A stretch of DNA of 64,000 nt from RGIG2206 sp045579085 (lineage in GTDB: Bacteria > Bacillota > Clostridia > Oscillospirales > Acutalibacteraceae), in the NCBI GenBank assembly GCA_045579085.1, contig JAZNLO010000010.1:16761-80760 (forward strand). The letters run 5' to 3'. The notes beneath the pieces are model-generated. The model had not been told where the DNA came from. It saw only the letters and a program-made list of their open reading frames with translations, and searched no databases. Made by a program: the position numbers and the translations under genes. Of this stretch, positions 9,218 through 17,750 are shown one piece after another; the first letter of the stretch is position 1; each line of letters begins with the position of its first letter.

Positions 9218-9282
9218 TGCTCTTTATCTTGACAATGCTCTATAAAACGAGTATAATACCTTTGTGCTCTACAAACAGAGCA
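9218..9282 (+). promoter_or_regulatory. Divergent promoter with repeated TGCTCT boxes
   Basis: The promoter is perfect consensus: TTGACA at 9229-9234, 17 bases, TATAAT at 9252-9257. TGCTCT occurs at 9218, 9236 and 9265, and its complement AGAGCA at 9277, so that 9265-9282 is a 6-6-6 inverted repeat just downstream of the start site. The boxes are a likely operator for the divergent HTH protein. The binding is inference. Confidence 0.7.
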
Positions 9283-9300
9283 TAAAGGAGGAAATAAAAA

Positions 9301-9747
9301 ATGAAAAGAATGTTGGCAATATTGATGGCTTTAACACTTTTATTTGTGTTGACTGCTTGTGGTAGTGGGATGGACGATACCGTACATTCCTCATTAGATG
9401 ACGTCTCATCAACGTTTATTTTTGATGACGTAAGTGACAATTCTACGGAATTTAATAGTGATGAAGTGTTGTCAAATGTCACTTCAAATGATGACTGGCG
9501 AGATTTCCTGAAAGAATATGAAGAATGGGTTGATAAATACATCGCTGTTGTAAAAAAATACAACGCAAATCCAACTGACTTGTCTATACTTACTGAATAC
9601 ACCTCTTTGGTAACTGAACTTGCAGATTGGACCGAAAGAGCTGATGATGTTAGCGATAGTATAGCAGATATTGAGGATGCTGCAGAGTATTCAGCAGAGT
9701 TGATGCGTATTGCAGCCAAATTAGCAGATGCAGCGGGGGATTTATAA
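9301..9747 (+). CDS. Small lipoprotein, DUF6591-like
   Basis: A 148-residue lipoprotein: basic MKRM start, hydrophobic stretch and lipobox LTAC (Cys20). A Ser/Asp-rich linker (about 25-60) is followed by a helical domain (about 65-148) with DDWRDFLKEYEEWVDKYI, which resembles DUF6591 lipoproteins of gut Firmicutes. The function is unknown. AAAGGAGG lies nine bases before the start. It is cotranscribed with the membrane protein that begins two bases after its stop. Its composition is more AT-rich than the core genes. Confidence 0.78.
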   Translation: MKRMLAILMALTLLFVLTACGSGMDDTVHSSLDDVSSTFIFDDVSDNSTEFNSDEVLSNVTSNDDWRDFLKEYEEWVDKYIAVVKKYNANPTDLSILTEYTSLVTELADWTERADDVSDSIADIEDAAEYSAELMRIAAKLADAAGDL

Positions 9748-9748
9748 T

Positions 9749-10186
9749 ATGAGAAGTAAGACTTTATTGGTTTCAAATATATTTGCGACGGTTTGGACAG
9801 GAATAATGCTTTATTTTGTTGTTGCTTTTTTTGAAAATGGTGGCGCTGAGTATTTTGTTTGGGCAAATCGTACCAATTATTTTTTAAATGATTTATTAGG
9901 TTCATTAGAAGAAGTAACTATGTTTACAACAATGCTTAACGCATTTTTTGTATTAATGTCTATACATACAGGATTATTTACACTTGCAACAATTTTTGGT
10001 TGGATTGGATACATTTGTAAGGGTGCAGGATTTGCACTATCGGCTGCAATATTATATCTAGTAGGAACATTACTTTGCCCAATTTTTATTTTGTCAGGTC
10101 TGCCTATTATTATTCTTGGTTTTGTTGGTCAAGCTTGTCAGAGAAAACTCAATAAAGCCATTAAAACAGCAGAAGTAATCGAATAA
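9749..10186 (+). CDS. Small membrane protein of the AT-rich islet
   Basis: A 145-residue protein with about four hydrophobic helices (near residues 5-28, 55-80, 80-105, 105-130) and a short basic/acidic tail. I do not recognise the family. ATG 9749 was chosen over an upstream in-frame start inside the lipoprotein gene, because GCGGGGGA (9732-9739) precedes it. The stop of the lipoprotein is one base away, so the two are probably translated together and may act together in the envelope. Confidence 0.72.
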   Translation: MRSKTLLVSNIFATVWTGIMLYFVVAFFENGGAEYFVWANRTNYFLNDLLGSLEEVTMFTTMLNAFFVLMSIHTGLFTLATIFGWIGYICKGAGFALSAAILYLVGTLLCPIFILSGLPIIILGFVGQACQRKLNKAIKTAEVIE

Positions 10187-10200
10187 ATAATAAAAACAAA

Positions 10201-10229
10201 AAAACCGCCGAGCAATCGGCGGTTTTTTA
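10201..10229. terminator. Bidirectional terminator, copy 2 of an identical pair
   Basis: Identical over 29 bases to 8960-8988 (stem AAAACCGCCGA, loop GCAA, complement, T run and A). It lies between the islet membrane-protein gene and the convergent redox protein. Confidence 0.9.
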
Positions 10230-10240
10230 CTACTATTTTT

Positions 10241-10692
10241 TTAATTCTTTTTTTGTGCGATTATTTCGTCAAGGATTTCGGCGGCGTCTGCGCACAAGTC
10301 AGCGCAGGGCCTTTTCTTATAATAACCGCTGTTGCGCTCGCTCGGTATATGCGAGTCAGACTTACCCTCGCCGCCCAGCAATTCTCTGCAGATGATTGAG
10401 CCGTTTCTCTCCTTGAACTTAGCAGCCATCTGCTGAATCAGGGCATAATGCTCAGCCTTTGCAGAGCGGTCGTTTACGTCACAGCTACCATAGAGCAGAC
10501 CTGCCACCATAAACATACCGCTTACGGCGCCGCACACCTCACGCAGCCTACCCATACCACCGCCAAACGACGATGCAAGCATAAGAGCGGTTTTCTCGTC
10601 GAGCCCCGTAACGTCGGAGAACGCAAGCAGCACAGCCTGAGAGCAGTTATAACCGTTTAGGAACAGTTGCTTCGCTTTATCGGAATGTTTGC

Positions 10693-10696
<4 letters not shown>
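10241..10696 (-). CDS. C_GCAxxG_C_C family redox protein
   Basis: A protein of 151 residues with the family cysteines in order: NGYNCSQAV (Cys18), EVCGAVSGM (the CGAxxG motif), ICRELLGG and RPCADLC. These proteins are presumed to bind a metal or cofactor in a redox role; no reaction is established. It overlaps the upstream Mrp gene by four bases (ATGA), so it is translated as an Mrp partner, which fits an iron-sulfur or redox context. Confidence 0.87.
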
Positions 10697-11520
<824 letters not shown>

Positions 11521-11550
11521 ATTTAACATCTCCTTTGATAATACCATTAT

Positions 11551-11579
11551 ATTTTATCACTATGTTTTCCCGTATTCAA
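11551..11579 (-). promoter_or_regulatory. Sigma-A promoter of the mrp operon
   Basis: On the minus strand: TTGAAT, 17-base spacer, TAAAAT. Confidence 0.65.
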
Positions 11580-11620
11580 TAGTAAATTAAAAAATAGTTT
11601 TTCAAAGGTGTTGCCAATGC

Positions 11621-11649
11621 TTGCATATGAGGAGGGGTAGTGATATAAT
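11621..11649 (+). promoter_or_regulatory. Promoter of the COG0523 gene pair
   Basis: TTGCAT, 17-base spacer, TATAAT, followed by a leader of about 40 bases. I see no clear Zur-type palindrome next to it. Confidence 0.65.
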
Positions 11650-11695
11650 CAAGGATGTGTGAATTTTATTTGTCTGAATGGAGAAGTGAGAATTT

Positions 11696-12805
11696 ATGAC
11701 AAAGATTGATATTTTTTCGGGCTTTTTAGGCGCAGGTAAAACCACGCTTATTAAAAAGCTTATAAAGGAAGCATATGTAGGCGAAAAGCTTGTTCTTATA
11801 GAAAACGAGTTCGGAGAAATCGGCATCGACGGCGGATTCTTGCAAAGCGCGGGGATTTCAGTCACAGAGATGAACTCGGGCTGTATTTGTTGCAGTCTGG
11901 TGGGCGACTTTGGAGAGGCGCTTAAAAAGGTGCTTGCAGAGTATTCGCCAGACCGTATCTTGATTGAGCCGTCAGGAGTTGGCAAGCTGAGCGACGTTAT
12001 ACGCGCCGTTGAAAGCATTGACGATGACTCGATTGTGCTTAACAGCTTTACAACAGTTGTTGACGCTAAAAAGTGCAAAATGTATATGAAAAACTTTGGT
12101 GAGTTTTTCAATAATCAGATTGAGTTTGCAAACGCTATTATTATGAGCCATACCGACACTGTTGCAGAGGATAAGCTGCTCACTGCTGTGGAGCTTGTAA
12201 GGGAGCATAACAGCAAGGCTGCTATCGTAACAACGGCTTGGGACAAGCTTGACGGCGCAACGATACTTGCCGCGATGGAAAAGAAAAACTCGCTCGAAAG
12301 CGAGCTTAAGGAGCTCGAGGAGAGCGAGGTTTGCTCAACTTGCGGTCAACACCATCACCACGAGCATCACCATCATCACGACCACGACTGCGACTGCGGT
12401 TGTGACCACGAGCATCACCATCACCACGACCACGACTGCGACTGCGGTTGTGACCATGAGCATCACCATCATCACGACCATGACTGCGACTGCGGTTGTG
12501 ACCACGAGCATCACCATCATCACGCCGATGAGGTATTTGAGAGTTGGGGAGTGGAAACCGCACAGAAGTTTAATTACGAGAAGCTAAGCCAGTCGCTCAA
12601 GGAACTGGAAAACGAGCACGAGTACGGAATGATTTTGCGCGCAAAGGGAATCGTCGAGGGCGATAACGGCGAATGGCTGCATTTTGATTATGTGCCGGGC
12701 GAGAGTGACGTACGTAACGGCTCAGCATCGGTAATAGGCAGACTTTGCGTAATCGGCTCGAAGATGAATAAAGAAAAGATAGCAGAGCTTTTTTGCGTAA
12801 AATAA
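11696..12805 (+). CDS. COG0523 (CobW/P47K) GTPase with His/Cys tandem repeat
   Basis: A 369-residue metal-chaperone GTPase. Walker A is GFLGAGKTT (residues 9-17) and the metal-binding CxCC is GCICC (Cys63, 65, 66). The G domain runs to about 215, and a CobW C-terminal domain follows from about 280. Between them (about 217-276) lies a tandem 16-residue unit of the form CDHEHHHHHDHDCDCG, just over three copies. Family members use GTP to insert zinc, cobalt or other metals into targets. The repeat would bind many metal ions and may act as a store or sensor. It is followed after 12 bases by a second COG0523 protein. Confidence 0.9.
   Translation: MTKIDIFSGFLGAGKTTLIKKLIKEAYVGEKLVLIENEFGEIGIDGGFLQSAGISVTEMNSGCICCSLVGDFGEALKKVLAEYSPDRILIEPSGVGKLSDVIRAVESIDDDSIVLNSFTTVVDAKKCKMYMKNFGEFFNNQIEFANAIIMSHTDTVAEDKLLTAVELVREHNSKAAIVTTAWDKLDGATILAAMEKKNSLESELKELEESEVCSTCGQHHHHEHHHHHDHDCDCGCDHEHHHHHDHDCDCGCDHEHHHHHDHDCDCGCDHEHHHHHADEVFESWGVETAQKFNYEKLSQSLKELENEHEYGMILRAKGIVEGDNGEWLHFDYVPGESDVRNGSASVIGRLCVIGSKMNKEKIAELFCVK
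12359..12523 (+). repeat. 48-base in-frame tandem repeat coding for His/Cys units
   Basis: Three full copies (starting 12359, 12407 and 12455) and a partial fourth of a 48-base unit beginning CACGAGCATCACCATCA. Copies differ by a few silent changes (CAC/CAT), which suggests recent duplication under selection for the peptide. Confidence 0.92.
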
Positions 12806-12817
12806 GGAGAAACAAGT

Positions 12818-13762
12818 ATGCACGAAATACCCGTATACCTTTTTACAGGCTTTTTAGAGTCAGGTAAAACAAAGTTTATACAGGATACGTTTGAGGATAA
12901 GCGCTTCCATAACGGCGAGCCTACATTGTTGCTTGTGTGCGAGGAGGGCGAGGAGGAATATGACGCCTCACGTTTTGCGGGGCCAAACGTTACTATTAGA
13001 GTGGTAGAGGAAGAAAGCTGGCTCACACCCGATAGACTAGCAGCAGCCGCAAAGCGTTGCAATGCAAAGAGGGTTGTGATTGAGTACAACGGAATGTGGC
13101 AGTTATCCTCGCTTTATAACGCAATGCCGTACAACTGGAACGTATATCAGGAGCTGATGTTTGCAGATGCAAATACGTTTTTGAGTTATAATACCAATAT
13201 GCGCAGTCTGGTTGTTGACAAGCTTCAGGGCTGTGAAATGGTTATATTCAACCGTTGCAAGCAAGAGCTCGACAAGTTGCCGCTGCACAAGATAGTCAGA
13301 GGCATCAGCCGCCGCGCCGATATTGCCTATGATTATGAAACGGGTGAGGTGGAGTATGACGATATCGAAGACCCACTGCCGTTTGACGTTGAGGCGGATA
13401 TCATTGAAATTGCCGACATAGATTACGCGCTCTGGTATAGAGATTTAAGCGAAGAGCAAGATAAATATGTAGGCAAAACAGTTCGGTTTAAGGGAATAGT
13501 AGCGGCAGACGGAAAACTGCCTAAAGATACCTTTGTAATCGGCAGACACATAATGACCTGTTGCGCCGATGATATACGCTATGGCGGACTTATAGCCATT
13601 TGGGAATCGGGCGAAAAGGTCAACACAAGAGATTGGCTGGATGTAACTGCAGAGGTTGCAGTTGAATACAACAAGGCTTACAGAGGTAAAGGACCTGTTC
13701 TAAAAATAAAATCAGCACAGCACTCCACACCTCCGAAAGAAGAGGTAGTAACATTCTATTGA
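12818..13762 (+). CDS. COG0523-like GTPase fused to a YcgQ/DUF1980-like domain
   Basis: A 314-residue protein. The N-terminus has the CobW-type P loop GFLESGKTKF (residues 11-20) and a likely guanine motif NRCK (145-148), but the CxCC metal motif is missing. The last 100 residues (about 215-314) carry GKTVRFKGIV, then GRHIMTCCADD (242-252), then RDWLDVTAEV, the order seen in the C-terminal domain of YcgQ/TIGR03943 proteins, which in Bacillus are zinc-regulated partners of a permease. No permease is present here. AAGGAGAAACAAGT precedes the ATG. Together with the preceding gene it suggests a metal-trafficking pair. Confidence 0.72.
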   Translation: MHEIPVYLFTGFLESGKTKFIQDTFEDKRFHNGEPTLLLVCEEGEEEYDASRFAGPNVTIRVVEEESWLTPDRLAAAAKRCNAKRVVIEYNGMWQLSSLYNAMPYNWNVYQELMFADANTFLSYNTNMRSLVVDKLQGCEMVIFNRCKQELDKLPLHKIVRGISRRADIAYDYETGEVEYDDIEDPLPFDVEADIIEIADIDYALWYRDLSEEQDKYVGKTVRFKGIVAADGKLPKDTFVIGRHIMTCCADDIRYGGLIAIWESGEKVNTRDWLDVTAEVAVEYNKAYRGKGPVLKIKSAQHSTPPKEEVVTFY

Positions 13763-13769
13763 TTAAGTC

Positions 13770-13798
13770 TTGATTTTTTTAACAATATATAGTAGAAT
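13770..13798 (+). promoter_or_regulatory. Sigma-A promoter of fba
   Basis: TTGATT, 17-base spacer, TAGAAT, starting just after the preceding stop. Confidence 0.72.
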
Positions 13799-13833
13799 AA
13801 CAATGTAAAATTTCTTTAAAGGAGTCAATATAA

Positions 13834-14697
13834 ATGTTAGTATCAGCAAAAGAAATGTTAAACAAAGCAAAAGCCGGTCATTACGCAGTCGGCCAGTTTA
13901 ATATTAACAACCTTGAGTGGACTAAAGCCATTCTCCTCACAGCACAGGAGCTCAACTCTCCCGTAATACTGGGCGTTTCTGAAGGCGCAGGTAAGTATAT
14001 GTGCGGCTATACCACCATCGTTGGAATGGTTAACGGTATGATTAAGGAGCTCGGTATCACTGTTCCTGTTGCTCTTCACCTTGACCACGGCAGCTACGAG
14101 GGCGCTCTCAAGTGCATCGAGGCTGGCTTCTCATCAGTAATGTTTGATGGTTCACATTATCCGATTGAGGAAAACATTGCAAAAACTAAGGAGCTCGTTG
14201 CTCTTACCGATAAGCTCGGCCTTTCATTAGAGGCAGAGGTTGGCTCAATCGGCGGCGAGGAAGACGGCGTTGTAGGCGCTGGCGAAGTTGCTGACCCGAA
14301 CGAGTGCAAAATGATAGCTGATTTGGGTGTAACAATGCTCGCAGCAGGCATAGGTAACATTCACGGCAAGTATCCTGAAAACTGGGGCGGCTTGAGCTTC
14401 GAAACTCTCGATGCAATTCAGGAGCTCACTGGTGATATGCCTCTCGTTCTCCACGGCGGCACAGGTATCCCTGCTGAGATGATTCAAAAGGCTATCTCGC
14501 TCGGCGTTTCTAAGATTAACGTTAACACTGAGTGTCAGCTTGCTTTTGCTGCTGCAACACGTGAGTATGTTGAGGCTGGAAAAGACCTTCAGGGCAAGGG
14601 CTTTGACCCGAGAAAGCTTCTCGCACCCGGCTTTGAGGCTATCAAGGCAACAGTTAAAGAGAAGATGGAACTTTTCGGCTCTGTTGGCAAGGCTTAA
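13834..14697 (+). CDS. fba: Class II fructose-bisphosphate aldolase
   Basis: A 287-residue zinc-dependent glycolytic enzyme. The motifs in order are HLDHGSYE (catalytic Asp and metal His near 82-85), VMFDGSHYP, LEAEVGSIGGEEDG, GNIHGKYP (metal His), LHGGTGIP and KINVNTE. AAAGGAG precedes the ATG by ten bases. It is expressed from its own promoter and ends in a hairpin with a TTCG tetraloop. Codon choice looks biased to preferred codons (CTC, GGC, GAG), as for an abundant protein. Confidence 0.95.
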   Translation: MLVSAKEMLNKAKAGHYAVGQFNINNLEWTKAILLTAQELNSPVILGVSEGAGKYMCGYTTIVGMVNGMIKELGITVPVALHLDHGSYEGALKCIEAGFSSVMFDGSHYPIEENIAKTKELVALTDKLGLSLEAEVGSIGGEEDGVVGAGEVADPNECKMIADLGVTMLAAGIGNIHGKYPENWGGLSFETLDAIQELTGDMPLVLHGGTGIPAEMIQKAISLGVSKINVNTECQLAFAAATREYVEAGKDLQGKGFDPRKLLAPGFEAIKATVKEKMELFGSVGKA

Positions 14698-14718
14698 ACT
14701 ATATTTTAAGTTTAATTT

Positions 14719-14740
14719 GGGGATGACTTCGGCCATCCCC
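14719..14740 (+). terminator. GC-rich TTCG-tetraloop hairpin after fba
   Basis: GGGGATGAC, loop TTCG, GCCATCCCC with one internal mismatch, then ATTAGTTTTA. It is probably a terminator or 3' stabiliser. Confidence 0.75.
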
Positions 14741-14770
14741 ATTAGTTTTATCTATAAAGGAGGGGAGAGT

Positions 14771-15430
14771 ATGCATATCCCATCGGGCTGCTCAAGCGAT
14801 TTGAATATTGACCTGTTTTACGATGCCGTTGAGGAAGCCGAGCGCACACGTGTGGAAGAATACGACCACGCAAAATGGCTCTATGTCCCAAACAGCTATA
14901 AGGATTATCGTTACATATTGGGCACAAGAGGAATAAATCCATTGATATGTATAGGCATTAACCCCTCAACCGCCGCGCCTGACGACCTTGACAACACGTT
15001 AAAATCCGTTGAGAGAATCGCACTCGTAAACGGGTATGACAGTTGGATAATGTTCAACGTCTATGCCCAGAGGGCAACAAATCCCGACGATATGGACAAA
15101 AGCTTTAATTTAAAGCTGCATGAGGAAAATATGAAAGCCTTTGAGTATGTGTTAAAGCTTTACCCAGAGGGGAATACACCGTCAGTCTGGGCAGCGTGGG
15201 GAACGATTATCGAGAAGCGAGGGTACCTTTGCGATTGCGTCAGCGATATGATTGAACTGGGCACACGCTACGGAGCTAAGTGGTACACCGCTGGCAAGAT
15301 TTCGCAAAAAGGCCACCCTCACCATCCGCTTTACTTAAAAAAGGACGAAAAGGTAAATCTGTTCGATATCAATGCGTACCTCGATTTGCTCAGGCAACAG
15401 TCTGTTATAAAACCAAAGCGAAAAAAGTAA
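14771..15430 (+). CDS. DUF1643 domain protein
   Basis: A 219-residue cytoplasmic protein. The core GINPSTAAPDDLDNTLKSV (about residues 61-79) followed by W-I-M-F-N-V-Y-A-Q-R-A-T is the hallmark of DUF1643. A second conserved part is VWAAWGTIIEKRG. No biochemical role is known. I chose ATG 14771, since GGAGGGGAGAG lies directly upstream. The longer open frame overlaps fba and is not real. It ends at a terminator shared with prs. Confidence 0.83.
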   Translation: MHIPSGCSSDLNIDLFYDAVEEAERTRVEEYDHAKWLYVPNSYKDYRYILGTRGINPLICIGINPSTAAPDDLDNTLKSVERIALVNGYDSWIMFNVYAQRATNPDDMDKSFNLKLHEENMKAFEYVLKLYPEGNTPSVWAAWGTIIEKRGYLCDCVSDMIELGTRYGAKWYTAGKISQKGHPHHPLYLKKDEKVNLFDINAYLDLLRQQSVIKPKRKK

Positions 15431-15436
15431 AAAATA

Positions 15437-15468
15437 AAACCGCTCGAAGATTTTTCTTCGAGCGGTTT
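15437..15468. terminator. Bidirectional terminator between the DUF1643 gene and prs
   Basis: A 14-bp stem AAACCGCTCGAAGA, loop TTTT, and perfect complement. Confidence 0.9.
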
Positions 15469-15482
15469 GTTTATAATTTGAT

Positions 15483-16592
15483 TTATTGTTTAGAAAGAAG
15501 AGCTTTAATTTTGTCGATAGGAGCAAGAAGACCGCTCATAGATGCATCGTGATTGAGAGTGTCAATAATCAAAGCGATGTACTTAGACATATCAACACGG
15601 CAATACCAAGGCTTAGTGGTAAGCTCAGGCTTAGCGTAAACAAGGTTTGTAGTAAACACCTTGTCGATATAACCTGCTTCATAAGCCTTGTCGAAGTTTT
15701 CAAAGCCTTCAACGAAGAGACCGAATGAAGCGAATACGAAGATTCTGCGAGCCTTGCGCTCCTTGAGTTTCTTACCGATATCAAGCACTGAGTCACCTGA
15801 AGAAATCATATCGTCAACGATGATAACGTCCTTGCCTGAGATATCGTTACCGAGATACTCGTGAGCCTCAATGGGATTACGACCGTTAACGATGATGGAA
15901 TAATTGCGGCGCTTATAGAACATACCAAGGTCAACGCCCAAAACGGATGAGTAGTAGATGCAACGTCCCATACCGCCCTTGTCGGGAGATACGATGGTAA
16001 TGTTGTCCTTGTCCAGTTTAACGTCAGGGATAGCTTTTTTAAGAGCCTTAAGCATCTGGTATGTAGGATGAACGTTTTCGAAGCCCTCAAGAGGAATAGC
16101 GTTCTGAACTCTGGGGTCGTGCGCATCGAAGGTGATAATGTTGGTAACACCCATTGCAACGAGCTCTTGGAGAGCGAGAGCGCAGTCGAGCGATTCTCTG
16201 GCGCTTCTGCGATGCTGTCTGCCCTCATAGAGCATAGGCATAATAACAGTGATACGGCGAGCCTTGCCGCCGAGCGCAGCAATGATACGCTTAAGGTCTT
16301 GGAAATGGTCATCAGGACTCATTGGAACGAGCTCGTTATACATACGGTACTTGATGCCGTAGTTAAACACATCGCAGATGATAAAAATGTCGTGACCTCT
16401 AACGGAGGTTTTGACAAGACCTTTAGCCTCACCCGAGCCAAAACGAGGGCAAGTGATGGGGATATTGTAGGTTTCGATATCGTCGCCCCTCCACTCGTGG
16501 ATGTAAGCGTCAACTTTTTCTGCGATTTGCTCGCAGCCCGGCATACTGATTATACCGAGAGGACCGACAACAGAGTTGTTTTTTTCAGACAT
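15483..16592 (-). CDS. prs: Ribose-phosphate pyrophosphokinase
   Basis: A 369-residue enzyme that makes PRPP from ribose 5-phosphate and ATP and feeds pyrE, xpt and purine synthesis. Visible motifs are the flexible-loop region YEGRQHRRSARES, the pyrophosphate-side FDAHDPRVQNA, and the PRPP loop VIIVDDMISSGDS. It is about 50 residues longer than the usual 315-residue enzyme, with an altered N-terminus and insertions, as in a divergent clostridial subgroup. GGAAGGGG precedes the ATG. It is monocistronic. Confidence 0.9.
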   Translation of the reverse strand: MSEKNNSVVGPLGIISMPGCEQIAEKVDAYIHEWRGDDIETYNIPITCPRFGSGEAKGLVKTSVRGHDIFIICDVFNYGIKYRMYNELVPMSPDDHFQDLKRIIAALGGKARRITVIMPMLYEGRQHRRSARESLDCALALQELVAMGVTNIITFDAHDPRVQNAIPLEGFENVHPTYQMLKALKKAIPDVKLDKDNITIVSPDKGGMGRCIYYSSVLGVDLGMFYKRRNYSIIVNGRNPIEAHEYLGNDISGKDVIIVDDMISSGDSVLDIGKKLKERKARRIFVFASFGLFVEGFENFDKAYEAGYIDKVFTTNLVYAKPELTTKPWYCRVDMSKYIALIIDTLNHDASMSGLLAPIDKIKALLSKQ

Positions 16593-16632
16593 AAAAAAGC
16601 CCCTTCCGTAATATTAAAATACACACATCTTT

Positions 16633-16660
16633 ATTTTAACATAAAAACAAAATTTTACAA
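16633..16660 (-). promoter_or_regulatory. Promoter of prs
   Basis: On the minus strand: TTGTAA, 16-base spacer, TAAAAT, in a very AT-rich intergenic stretch. Confidence 0.55.
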
Positions 16661-16717
16661 TGGGGTAATTTGACATAAAATGAAAAAAATATTAAGATTT
16701 CGTCGATAATTTTTATT

Positions 16718-17608
16718 CTAATTGCCGATAAGCACATTATATTTCTCTAAAAGGGCAATAGGGCAGTAGCTAAGCTTAGATTTTCTTAACCCCTCAACGC
16801 CGTCATCTTCTTCGCGGTTTATATACAAAACGTTCTCTGTAGCAAAGTGTTCGGCAAACTGTGATACGAGCGCTTGATAGATGCCTGAATATTCGTGCAA
16901 CGCCTTTTCGACGTGAACAAACATCGTGTCGCCCACAATTTCGCCCAGCGAAACAGCAACGATTTCGTCGTCAAGCTCCAAGAACGCGCCAAATCCGCCT
17001 ATTTTAAGGATATAGTCAAACATTTCAACGCTTGATTCACCCTCTTGGACAGCCATGTTCTCATCACCCTGAAGCTTGTCTACAAACATTTTGCAAAACT
17101 CTTTTGCTCTGGCTATGTTATTCTCGTTAATTTCAACGAAACGGCAGTCGGGGTAGCTGCGCTTAAATCGGTTAACGTGATTGCGCTTTGAGCTCAGCTT
17201 TTTGCCGCCAAAAGTGCGCATCTTTTCCGCTTCGTACAGGTAATCCCAGTAATCTCGGTTGGTGGAAACGCTCATTCTGTTGCCATACTTTTGCTTAAGA
17301 AAATCAAGCTGGCTTTCAGGCACGTCTGAAAGTAAAAAATCAATGCTGTTTTCCTTTGCATAAGCCTCAATGCTGTTAAGCGCGCTATCGATATTTTTAC
17401 CAACGGGATACGCAAAATAAATGTTGCCGTCAGCGAACTTTCCACGCATAACAAGGCAACCGTCAGTCACACAGTGGTGTGTGTCGAGGTGATTGCGCCA
17501 CATCATAACAGCGCCAACGGAATAGTCACAAGTACGACAGCTTTGCAGTGCAAAGTAGCTTTTAAGCAGGTCTATATGGCTGATATCTGTTTTTTCAAAA
17601 ACCATCAT
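16718..17608 (-). CDS. DUF2156 (GNAT-fold) protein
   Basis: A protein of about 296 residues related to the C-terminal acyltransferase domain of phosphatidylglycerol lysyltransferase (DUF2156). The pattern KLSSKRNHVNRF (mid-protein) followed by a GNAT-like second half with VSLGEIVGDTMFVHVEKA is characteristic. It lacks the membrane domain of MprF, so it is probably cytoplasmic, and its substrate is unknown. The start at 17608 (or 17605) was taken because AGGAG is 5-8 bases upstream. The longer open frame upstream has no ribosome binding site. Confidence 0.8.
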   Translation of the reverse strand: MMVFEKTDISHIDLLKSYFALQSCRTCDYSVGAVMMWRNHLDTHHCVTDGCLVMRGKFADGNIYFAYPVGKNIDSALNSIEAYAKENSIDFLLSDVPESQLDFLKQKYGNRMSVSTNRDYWDYLYEAEKMRTFGGKKLSSKRNHVNRFKRSYPDCRFVEINENNIARAKEFCKMFVDKLQGDENMAVQEGESSVEMFDYILKIGGFGAFLELDDEIVAVSLGEIVGDTMFVHVEKALHEYSGIYQALVSQFAEHFATENVLYINREEDDGVEGLRKSKLSYCPIALLEKYNVLIGN

Positions 17609-17627
17609 AACATCTCCTGTGTAGATA

Positions 17628-17656
17628 ATTATATTACCACAAGTTAGCGTTTTCAA
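17628..17656 (-). promoter_or_regulatory. Sigma-A promoter of the DUF2156 gene
   Basis: On the minus strand: TTGAAA, 17-base spacer, TATAAT. Confidence 0.8.
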
Positions 17657-17677
17657 GCATAAAATCAAAAAATAAAG

Positions 17678-17706
17678 TTGATTATGAGCGAGATATTTGA
17701 TATAAT
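17678..17706 (+). promoter_or_regulatory. Sigma-A promoter of the thyX operon
   Basis: TTGATT, 17-base spacer, TATAAT. It is divergent from the DUF2156 promoter, with about 20 bases between the two -35 boxes. Confidence 0.8.
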
Positions 17707-17750
17707 CTATGTAATAGTGTAACCATGTTTCAGATAGAGAGGTATTGAGA

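Noticed and set aside
9240..9905. 221-codon minus-strand frame opposite the lipoprotein gene
   Set aside because: Low-complexity Ser/Lys-rich translation, covers the promoter and the lipobox gene, and has no start site.
12359..12523. Regularly spaced repeat that could suggest a CRISPR array
   Set aside because: The unit is a contiguous in-frame tandem repeat without spacers and encodes a His/Cys peptide.
12306..12587. Open frames in other registers over the His/Cys repeat, including Arg-rich and Thr/Ile-rich peptides
   Set aside because: They are by-products of the 48-base repeat in other frames; only the COG0523 frame has domain motifs and a start with a ribosome binding site.
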